Positions 9,201-15,422 of a stretch of 64,000 nt of DNA are shown piece after piece. The stretch lies in NCBI GenBank assembly GCA_964568855.1, contig CAZMSD010000005.1:62001-126000 (forward strand), given 5' to 3'. The notes under the pieces were generated by a model. That model saw nothing but the letters and a program-made list of their open reading frames with translations. It was not told the DNA's origin and did not search any database. The stretch is from CAZMSD01 sp964568855. GTDB lineage: Bacteria; CAIWAD01. The position numbers and the translations under genes are program-made. The number at the start of each line of letters is the position of its first letter. The first letter of the stretch is position 1.

Positions 9201-11275
9201 CGTTCGGCCGCGTCGCCCCGGTTCCGGCGCAGGCGCACGCGCTCGGCCCGCAGTTCCGCCCTGAGCCCCCGGTCGGCGAGGAGCTCCTCCAGGTCCTTCA
9301 GCTCGACCAGCGCCTCCTCCGACCGGTTCTCCGCCAGGAGGATTCGCGCCCGCAGAAGCTGCGCTTCCTTCAGGACCGCCAGTTCGAAGGGATCGAGGCC
9401 GGCGGGATCCAGGGCCAGGACCACAGCCAGGTCCTCCAGGGCCACATCGCGGTGCTCCTCTCCCATGGCCGCTTCGCGGCGAGCGAGCTCCAGCAGGTAG
9501 GCCATGCGCAGAGCCCGGATGGACGACAGCGCACCCAGGCGTTCGCGCACCTTGAGCAGGCCCCGCGCGCCCTGAACCCGCCGCAGGCGCGAGAGGTCCG
9601 CGTCCACCCAGCGGCGCAGCAGCTCGGGACGCCCGGGAAAGCGCTCTGCCAGTTCCCGCAGGGCCCCCAGCGCGGCCTGGAACTGGTGCTGCATTTCATA
9701 GGCCCTGACCTTGAGCAGGACTCCTTCGGCGGTTTCGTCTTCACCCCGGCAGGAACTCTCCAGAGTCAGCAGCGCCGGCAGCGCCAAGCGCGCGGAACCG
9801 CGATCCAGCCAGGCCCGGGCCAGCTCGAGCCAGGCCTCAGCCGCCGGCCCGCGCTGCCCGCGCTGGAGCAGGTACCGGGCCAGTGCGTCAAGCTGCCCCG
9901 CCTGTTCCTCGCGAGCCTCGGCGGCGCTCTCGGCCCGCATGCGCAGGGCCAGTTCCAGGACCCGCAGGCGGGCCGCACGCTCCGGATCGCGCATTCCCTC
10001 GGCCTTGAGCGCGGCGATCTCCGCCAACTCGGCCGGGTGCTCCAGGCCCCTGCGAAGCCGCAGTCGGATTTCCTGCAGCGCGGCGTCCCGGGCCTCGGGG
10101 CTGCCGGGCCAGTCCGCCTGCAGGCTCTCCAGGATCAGGACCGCCAGCGAATCGTCGCTCCGGCCGTCCCACAGCGAATACTGCAGCTCCGCGGAAGGCG
10201 CCCGGGGTACCGGCCCGCTGTCCGGCTCCAGCAGCAGCTCCGGGTTTTCCCGTCCTTCGCAGACCACCATCCGTCCGCCGCCCACGCTGAGCTGGTGCGG
10301 ATCGCGACCAGCGGGCAGGATCCGCCGGATCCCTGATCCCAGACGCCAGCAACCTGCCCGCACCCGGGGACGGCTTCCGGGAAAGGCCGGTCGGAAGCGC
10401 TCCAGACCGATCAGCCAGACTCCGCCGCCCCGGGGATCGACCGCGTAGTCCACGCTGCCCCCGGGGGGACTCCACAGCGGACTGAAGTCCGGCAGTGGTC
10501 CCGCCCCCGCCAGCAGGCTGTCGGGCAGGAAAGCCACGGCGATTCCGGAGGACCAGGCTCCGCGCAGGTCTCCCAGCACGGCGAGGACGGAATCACTTGC
10601 CTTCGCGTATCCTGCGACGGAGGCGGATTCGTCCGCGACGGCGTCGGCGGGCCGCCCTTCCCGCAGGATGTACAGTCCGCCCGGCGCAGGGCGGGGCTTG
10701 AGGGCCGGCTGCGCCAGGACGCGGATCCGGTCCTGCCCCTCCCGGCGCAATACGCGCCGCCCTCCTGCATCTTCCTCGTCCCAGTAGAGCCGACCCTCCG
10801 AATCCAGGGCGGGATGGTCCTGGCCGCCCGGCCGGCTCAGCAACGCTTTGGGCTTGCCCGCACGCAGGGAACCGGCGCGACCGCGGATCCGCACCCGCCA
10901 GATGTCGCCGGAGGCTTCCTCGCGCGAACTGACGAAGACCAGGTGCTTGCCGTCGGGGGACCAGCAGGGCCGCCGGTCGGCGGCGGGATGGCGGGTCACC
11001 CGCAGGGGCGGATCGCCCGCCCGGCCGCGGCTGAGGTCGCGGATCCAGATATCCCAGTTGCCGCCGTCGAGACTGCTGTAGGCCAGCAGGGCGCCATCGG
11101 GCGAGAGGGCCGGGTCCAGCTCCGGCAGCCGCCCGCCCAGCGGTCGCGGCGGAGCCGCCAGCCGTCCCTCCGGGGATCCGGTTTCGGAGGCGGCGCCGGA
11201 ATCGCCTTCAGCCGGGGCCGCAGCGCAGTACAGAACCGCCAGGGCCAGCAGGGCGAATCGAGCGGGCCACTTCAC
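3245..11275 (-). CDS. Giant exported beta-propeller/TPR/CHAT (caspase-like) protein
   Basis: About 2,676 residues. I chose the GTG at 11275 because it overlaps the upstream stop as GTGA, the pattern used throughout this window. It gives a clean signal peptide (MKWPARFALLALAVLYCAAAPA); a GTG at 11287 would add four residues. Order of parts: signal peptide; residues ~45-330 with PD40/TolB-like propeller blades (ALSPDGALLAYSS...WDIWIRD, CWSPDGKHLVFVSS); a very long Leu/Ala/Arg/Glu-rich alpha-solenoid with TPR-like repeats to ~2200; and a C-terminal CHAT domain. The CHAT protease dyad is intact: His in FRHFSCHALHDP (~2535) and Cys in MLSACETGLG (~2580), followed by GARSVISSLWKV. CHAT proteins are caspase-like peptidases, usually cytosolic with TPR partners, so an exported one is unusual. 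Substrate and role are unknown. It is co-transcribed with the YdbL- and YdbH-like genes. Confidence 0.88.
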   Translation of the reverse strand: MKWPARFALLALAVLYCAAAPAEGDSGAASETGSPEGRLAAPPRPLGGRLPELDPALSPDGALLAYSSLDGGNWDIWIRDLSRGRAGDPPLRVTRHPAADRRPCWSPDGKHLVFVSSREEASGDIWRVRIRGRAGSLRAGKPKALLSRPGGQDHPALDSEGRLYWDEEDAGGRRVLRREGQDRIRVLAQPALKPRPAPGGLYILREGRPADAVADESASVAGYAKASDSVLAVLGDLRGAWSSGIAVAFLPDSLLAGAGPLPDFSPLWSPPGGSVDYAVDPRGGGVWLIGLERFRPAFPGSRPRVRAGCWRLGSGIRRILPAGRDPHQLSVGGGRMVVCEGRENPELLLEPDSGPVPRAPSAELQYSLWDGRSDDSLAVLILESLQADWPGSPEARDAALQEIRLRLRRGLEHPAELAEIAALKAEGMRDPERAARLRVLELALRMRAESAAEAREEQAGQLDALARYLLQRGQRGPAAEAWLELARAWLDRGSARLALPALLTLESSCRGEDETAEGVLLKVRAYEMQHQFQAALGALRELAERFPGRPELLRRWVDADLSRLRRVQGARGLLKVRERLGALSSIRALRMAYLLELARREAAMGEEHRDVALEDLAVVLALDPAGLDPFELAVLKEAQLLRARILLAENRSEEALVELKDLEELLADRGLRAELRAERVRLRRNRGDAAERTGDLELAAAEYGRALDLDPGHFPALRGLFRCLMQLGWLAEREAACRRAAEAPGAEARHCYALGLLISWLASEDPARLPESEYWLERSLTLDHRIVEAYLALGWTLAEQVRLMRRRPEGLKSLLRQFSESRVQFSRLRYGRAGLLDSRPGADELADRAIFLLQRGLDLLPPGGDPELAAALSQNLGNLFFSMGEFGAAAAAEAYLERLEHSERFRGEGERLVFLQCLGIAQQWSGELEPAVARLDSAQTLAGRLDRTENRVALLARLGMLAGERGEFGEALSWYRRALALEGDPGQRALLQRNRCLALMELDEDQQARHCLALAREELSRGSWPLPPDQNWLRLEILGFSLPLWNFRGLSTGSGRYEWRVEDERLLHNAVESELEGRLGREDLRIEGMNLRRRLLRKQGDQEGVVRLDLAVARRLAGRGRLLEAARRYRDAGRRAGEELLGIGVEGIACEGALSSLLLADRQRADTTGSRRKDELERRLAEQTAVLEGLLARAGQGELLPPRGRLSLLLLWAQLKERRAARSNPVRALLLRGEALLRLEGINLATHRDGRPVLPADRVSVLLARAGLHRGLGETRQARRLLEEAYACLGLLADRSPVEKEEVASPAFDSSSDPELLWRLDLLAAELLLDRGDEFETPGGMVLLAALRRDLEDLPAEPGRQLELRIRKRGLPLMAKLARRLESSAGTELQLEQELWRRWWLGRRQLETLELRLSRESWTNHWRNLVFDSRELFLTRRAALGAVPGTEDSLAGRGENLVRFVEQDRRALSETEARLRSLVEPGPLHPDSLALWTQNSETNLVEWEGRPPLTGEEAESGDRDPRRWCADPVQLRLAAANSALGGEWICLLSEDETPAEDPRLRRESPELLLRPGAQALEGRVLCLDAVLHLDRGFPLGSWFDFGRRRVDLASLLELDLPGEVLALRGLRMEGPPELGELEAWLLLERVLVLGGLQRAVMPLPDRELDRVALVDLGLGLLENDPVLERDPRFVFLGAPPLEPEARRLQAREGLERLVRLGNHYRRSGRQDLAWRAYRRGLDLALRLGNTTFSGRLMLLASRSAVESVDPGEALEVLLPLPAQLLEGSWDRPAVMRQLTLLADLAGEEELADSLWSLGVLLEPAATSEEQLAARQRYGRVPEELKALRPVDEKRARKMLDGRLATLKRRDRHVRAALLARRFAALPVDADPRRALFLAKLYLDANDLAGCLACFDGPLVQWDSLSGSPALDRLELEAVALQRSGDLRAAEGLFEQASQVLEEGSWPARRRALHQLRMGDLRWSQGLAARAFMRLDEARGFLGDEDADLRLLYENSSGLVRMELGELEEAAVHFMRAHELALRLELPVELAAVFNNLGRLALSRGRPQRALERFAEAARLDSLSGDRGRALVTLRNTAEAELSLAQGLRGAAGKRGLRRAGELLAGGLLDALELEDRRELSRLRELDARRLLQLGEAGKAERAAREAHRGAESGEFHRERRRAALSLARAQRAGGTSLEAEQLLREELELLQRELRRQSGVRFRRGGEAAEGLVDELVDLLAERGAAREALLVSEQGRALGFLELLRLRRSGYAVDPALKARRDSLAGLLTRSLAEDPPPRKRIRELQEALDRVLLNIESRAAAEDPGGTAQGPLPENLEQLDRLLLELGSEGAWIVYHVGERRSWCFHAGEQGLRATALNLPREDLSELLLSHRRRIIDLQSTEGSGRRLAEILLDPVFGAGGPPSRLVVVGHGALHHLPFATLVLEDGGLLVERCALVQAGSLSLLGRTIDRESPTGEGLVFADPLHPGTAQLDFAGLEAQSVAHSTRGVEVLSGALASEAALKEDRRARAFRHFSCHALHDPRGQVGSGLLLSPGEGEDGRLDAGEIVALDLPTGIVMLSACETGLGRIGPGDELAGLPRAFVAAGARSVISSLWKVEDLATAVLVKHFYRRLEAGADLDEALRLAQLAVRRYVHPHPAYWAAFTLSGNGRARDHVSD

Positions 11276-11865
11276 TTGCGCCGCCACCTGCCACCCTCGT
11301 CCTGGATCCAGGCTCCCTTGGGACTTTCATCCCGCTGGATCCCGGCGAAGATCCGGCGCAGCTCATCCTCGGAGCCTGGATTGAGCGCCAGCAGACGGGC
11401 CAGGATCCTGCGGCGGTCCTCGTTTTCCTGCCTGAGCAGCCTTTCGCGCAGCTCATGGTCGCTGTCGCCGGACAACTCCGCTTCCGGCCGGGCCACCAGC
11501 ATGCCGTCCGCCGCCTCGCCCACCCAGCCGAGTTCCAGCAGGCGCATCCGATCGTCCCGGTTGAACTGTCGCCGGCGCACCGACTTGAGCAGGCTGATCC
11601 GCTCCTCCGCCAGCCTGATTGTATCGCCAGGCGAGCGGTAGCTGCCGAGCATCCAGAGGTCCTCGCTGAAGCGCTGGTAGCTGCCCAGCACCTGGCGTTC
11701 CAGGGCGCTGCGCTCGCCGGTCACGCGGATCTCGGGAGCGTGAATTGAACATCCGACCAGCGCCAGACCCAGCGGCAGGAACAGCAGGAGGCGGCCCATG
11801 GCCTTCCCCACCGCCGGTGAAAGTCGGGCGCCGAGTACACGGGCCAGGATCGATTCTGCCTTCAT
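11272..11865 (-). CDS. YdbL-like (DUF1318) lipoprotein
   Basis: 197 residues. A hydrophobic segment ending LALVGC is a lipobox, so the mature protein should be lipid-anchored at Cys39. The mature start (APEIRVTGERSALERQVLG) is followed by a charged helical region. The C-terminal third matches the DUF1318/YdbL pattern: RQFNRDDRMRLLELGWVGEAADG, RQENEDRRRILARLLA, and the end KGAWIQDEGGRWRRK, which resembles the YdbL ending (G-x-W/Y-x-Q-G-x-W). In enterobacteria YdbL works with the AsmA-like YdbH and lipoprotein YnbE in lipid transport between the membranes; here the lipid anchor and the YdbL part are in one protein. The start has an excellent GAGGAGGA site and overlaps the YdbH-like stop (ATGA). 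A downstream ATG at 11799 would give a shorter signal peptide. Confidence 0.75.
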   Translation of the reverse strand: MKAESILARVLGARLSPAVGKAMGRLLLFLPLGLALVGCSIHAPEIRVTGERSALERQVLGSYQRFSEDLWMLGSYRSPGDTIRLAEERISLLKSVRRRQFNRDDRMRLLELGWVGEAADGMLVARPEAELSGDSDHELRERLLRQENEDRRRILARLLALNPGSEDELRRIFAGIQRDESPKGAWIQDEGGRWRRK

Positions 11866-14800
11866 TCCAATTCCTCCTCGGCCAGGGCGAAATTGCGGAC
11901 CAGGAATTCCAGGGGCAGGGGACTCATGGGCACAGCCACGTCCGGCAGCGGGGACAGGGGGCTTTTCCTCAGCGATACATTCGGGCGGACGAAGCCGTGG
12001 GCCAGTTCGAAGTCCAGGCTCTCCACGCGGTAGCGGAAACCGGGCAGTTCGAGCAGGCGGCGGATGCGTCCGATGGAAGGATCCACACCGCGCTGATCCA
12101 GCGCCCAGAGCAGGTTCAGGGTCACTTCCCGCCCCAGTTCGGGAAAGCGCAGGTGACCGCCCAGCGCTTCCAGGGCCTCAAGGCCGAGACCCCGGCCCTC
12201 AAGATCGAGTACAGTGTCCAGGCGGTGCCGCTTGCCGCCTCGGGTATCCGAACCACGGCGGCCGAAGCGGAATCGCCGGCTGTCCACCCCCGTGACGGCG
12301 CACTGCAGGGCGTATTCCGGGTCCTCGATACCCGCCAGGTGAAAGGCGCCCCGCAGCAGGCCGCCGTAGGCCTCCAGGCTGAACTCGGGACAGTCCAGGC
12401 GGCTCTGGGCCAGACGGAGATCGAAGGCCAGGTTCTCCACCGACCATTCGTCGTAGGCCGCCCGCTCGCAGACCAGGTTCCAGCCCTGCAGTTCCTCCTC
12501 CCGGGGCGCGCCGGCGGCGGAGGACCAGGTCTCGTCGACGAACAGGGCCCGCGCCAGGCCGCGCTGCAGACCGCGCATGGAGGGCCAGCCCACCGGCGGC
12601 GGACCGGGGCTGAGAGCCAGCTGCGGCCGGTCAAGATCCGCCAGCAGATCCTGGCCCAGCAGGAGATCCGCGCGCAGCCCGTGCAGGCGCAGGACCCCGG
12701 CCCAGCCCAGGCTGTCCAGACCTCCCTGCAAGCGGCCGCGCAGGCGCAGCGAGTCCTCGCCCAGCGGATCCACGAATGCCGCCAGGCGCATGCGTCCCGC
12801 CAGGTCCACCTCGGGCCAGGGACGCAGCGAGCGGCCCCGGCCGTCCAGCACGAGATCCAGGCGGGCCGTGGCGGCGGCCGGATTCAGGAGTTCCTCGCTG
12901 CTCAGGTCGAGTGCTCCGCTGAGACCCGCGGAAGCGATCGCGATCTCTAGGCTGGCGCCCAGTCCCGCTGGCGGATCGCCGCTCCCGGCGGGCTCGCCCG
13001 CCGATTCAAGATCCAGGATCGGGCGGGAATCGTAGCCCAGCGCCGCCCGGGCCTCGGCGCGCAGCCCGCGCCAGCTCCAGTCGTATTCCTCGAGGCGCAG
13101 GCGCTCCAGGTCCAGACCGCCCAGCAGGCGCAGCGAGTCCCGGTTCCAGGCAAGCCGCACCCGGCCCTCGATTCCGCTGCCTTCGATCCCCGCCCAGCCC
13201 ACTCGGGCGCGCTCGATCGCCAGGTCCAGCTCCAGCGAATCGGGCAGGTAATTCTGGTCCACGCGGCAGGTCCCGGACAGATCCAGCCAGCCTTCCGCCC
13301 TAAGCTCCGGCAGGGCCAGGGATCCGCTGGCGGGCAGCAGGTCAGTCAGGCCGCCCAGGGCCAGTCCCCGCCAATCGAATTCCAGCCGGCCTCCCGGCTC
13401 CGGGAGGCAGAAACTCCCTTCGAGGGCGGCCAGTGGATCGGGCTCCAGGCGCAGGTTCGGACAGAGGGGCTGACCTTGGCGAGGACGAAGATCCAGGGTC
13501 AGGCCCAGGCGGTGCAGGGGCAGAGCCAGCGCAGTCTGTTCAGACTTCCAGCTCAGGGCTCGGGGTACCGCCTGCAGCTCCAGCTCGATCCCGCCCGCCC
13601 CGCTGAAGATGCTCATGCCGCCGCGCATCGATCCCGCGAGACCCTCCACCGTGCCTTCCAGCGGAAGGCTCCCGCATTCCAGGTCCAGCCTGATCGGCAG
13701 CTCGCTGACGAGAATCAGGACGGCGGGGAGTTGTCGGGGCGGAAAATCGTCCGCCGCCAGCGCCTCCGGCGCCGGCAGTCGGGCGGCCAGACTCAGGTCG
13801 ATGCGCGTTTCCAGGAAGTCCTGGAGAGTCAGGTCGGAGCTCAGGTCCAGGCTGTCGCCGGCTCCCCCGCCGTCGATGCGCAGCACCAGGTTCAGCTCGC
13901 GGATGGAAGGCGAGCTCACGGCGGGCGGCAGGACCAGGGATTCCGGCAGGCTCGCCGGATCGAAGCTCAACCCCTTCCCGGTGAGTTCCGCCGCCAGGCG
14001 GGTGGAAGCCAGCTCCCCGTCGCGGAGCTCCGCCCGCAGCTCGCCCGAACAATGGAGGCTGTCCGTGCGGAAGCCGTAGACCGGCAGCCGCAGCTCATGC
14101 AGAGAGAGGTTCTGATTCAGGCTGCACTCGGCGTTCCGGGGACGGAACTGCTCGTCCAGGGCACAGGTCCCCGCGGCCCGCACGCGCAAGTCACCCGCGA
14201 GGGCCGGTTCCCGCGATGGATCCGGCGGCACCGCGCCTGCGCCAGGCGAATCCGGGAACCCCGGCAGGTAGCGGGCCGGCACCAGGTCCAGCAAGGGAGC
14301 CAGCGCCTGGCGGTGAGCCAGCTCCAGGTTCAGCTGCCAGAGTGTATCACGTCCCGCCTGGGTACTAAGTTCCGCCCGCAGGTCGCCTTCCGCGTCCAGG
14401 CCGGGCAGCCGCCAGCGCAGTTGGAGACGGGCGCAGCGCCGCTCCTCCCGCAACGGCAGCGCTCCCTCTACTTCGAATTCCAGGCGGCCGGGGAGCCTGA
14501 TCCGGTCCTCGGCCGGCAGGAGGCTCAGCTGCGACAGCGTCAGGCCGAAGCTGGATTCCACGCGCAGGGTGTCCTCGAGCACGCGTGCATCCAGGTGAAA
14601 ATCCTGCCGCGGAAAACCATCGAGCGTCACCAGCGCCGAATCGTTCCCGGAACTCCCTGCCGCAGCCAATCCGGGAAGCTGCGGCCGCAGCTCGAAGCCC
14701 GCGGGATTCCGCCAGCGGCCGTTCCAGCGACTTAGCAGCCTGGCACCGACGCTGCCGGGCAATCTTCCCGCGGCCAGGTCCCGGAAGTCCTGCTCCACGA

Positions 14801-15422
14801 GGGCGGGCAGTTCGAGTTCGAAGCTCAGGGGCGGCGTGAGGATGCTCAACGGGCGTCCGTCCTGGCTCCCCCGGAGCTCCAGCCGCAGCGCCCGCACGCG
14901 CAGGTTGAAGGGACTCGACTCGAAACCCCAGTCCGCCAGTCTATCGATCCCGGGGCCCGGTTCTTCATCAGGCGCGACGGTAGTGTCGGGGCTCATCCAC
15001 GCGGGGAGCAGCGGTCCGTCCTCCCAGGTCAGCTTGACCAGGGGTTCAAACAGTACCAGGGAATCGAGCGCCAGTCGCCGCTTGAGAAGCTGCAAGGGCC
15101 GGCTGTGCAGCTCTATGGATGCGAACTGCAGAATGGCCTCGCTGGCGGACTCGCCGGCGCCTCCCAGGCCGAGGGAATCCAGTTTCCAGACTCCCAGGCC
15201 GTCGTGCGTCACGCGGGCCAGCTCGCAGGGCGCGTCCAGGCTGTTCGAAACCTGGCGGGCCAGCAGGCCGGCCAGGCGGACCGGCTCCAACAGCCGATGC
15301 AGCGCCAGGACGCCCGCGAAGACGCAGAGCACCAGAGCGGACAGAACCCACCAGAGCGGGCGCCGTCGCCAGAATCGCCGCTTCCCGGTGCCGGGCGGCA
15401 GGATCCCGTTGGACCGATCCAC
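11862..15422 (-). CDS. AsmA/YdbH-like intermembrane protein
   Basis: About 1,186 residues. The open frame extends further upstream inside purL, but the GTG at 15422 shares a base with the purL stop (TAGTG) and has GGGAG 7 bases before it, so it is the likely start. A short basic cytoplasmic tail is followed by one transmembrane segment (WWVLSALVLCVFAGVLAL, about residues 23-42). The rest is a long, leucine-rich beta-structured repeat region with AsmA-family features (LARQVSNSLDAPCELARVTHDGLGVWKLDSLGL near the start; a C-terminal domain with LEALGGHLRFPELGREVTLNLLW). AsmA-like proteins such as YdbH form bridge-like grooves that move phospholipids to the outer membrane. The adjacent DUF1318 lipoprotein supports the YdbH assignment; sequence similarity in this family is weak. 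Confidence 0.72.
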   Translation of the reverse strand: MDRSNGILPPGTGKRRFWRRRPLWWVLSALVLCVFAGVLALHRLLEPVRLAGLLARQVSNSLDAPCELARVTHDGLGVWKLDSLGLGGAGESASEAILQFASIELHSRPLQLLKRRLALDSLVLFEPLVKLTWEDGPLLPAWMSPDTTVAPDEEPGPGIDRLADWGFESSPFNLRVRALRLELRGSQDGRPLSILTPPLSFELELPALVEQDFRDLAAGRLPGSVGARLLSRWNGRWRNPAGFELRPQLPGLAAAGSSGNDSALVTLDGFPRQDFHLDARVLEDTLRVESSFGLTLSQLSLLPAEDRIRLPGRLEFEVEGALPLREERRCARLQLRWRLPGLDAEGDLRAELSTQAGRDTLWQLNLELAHRQALAPLLDLVPARYLPGFPDSPGAGAVPPDPSREPALAGDLRVRAAGTCALDEQFRPRNAECSLNQNLSLHELRLPVYGFRTDSLHCSGELRAELRDGELASTRLAAELTGKGLSFDPASLPESLVLPPAVSSPSIRELNLVLRIDGGGAGDSLDLSSDLTLQDFLETRIDLSLAARLPAPEALAADDFPPRQLPAVLILVSELPIRLDLECGSLPLEGTVEGLAGSMRGGMSIFSGAGGIELELQAVPRALSWKSEQTALALPLHRLGLTLDLRPRQGQPLCPNLRLEPDPLAALEGSFCLPEPGGRLEFDWRGLALGGLTDLLPASGSLALPELRAEGWLDLSGTCRVDQNYLPDSLELDLAIERARVGWAGIEGSGIEGRVRLAWNRDSLRLLGGLDLERLRLEEYDWSWRGLRAEARAALGYDSRPILDLESAGEPAGSGDPPAGLGASLEIAIASAGLSGALDLSSEELLNPAAATARLDLVLDGRGRSLRPWPEVDLAGRMRLAAFVDPLGEDSLRLRGRLQGGLDSLGWAGVLRLHGLRADLLLGQDLLADLDRPQLALSPGPPPVGWPSMRGLQRGLARALFVDETWSSAAGAPREEELQGWNLVCERAAYDEWSVENLAFDLRLAQSRLDCPEFSLEAYGGLLRGAFHLAGIEDPEYALQCAVTGVDSRRFRFGRRGSDTRGGKRHRLDTVLDLEGRGLGLEALEALGGHLRFPELGREVTLNLLWALDQRGVDPSIGRIRRLLELPGFRYRVESLDFELAHGFVRPNVSLRKSPLSPLPDVAVPMSPLPLEFLVRNFALAEEELE

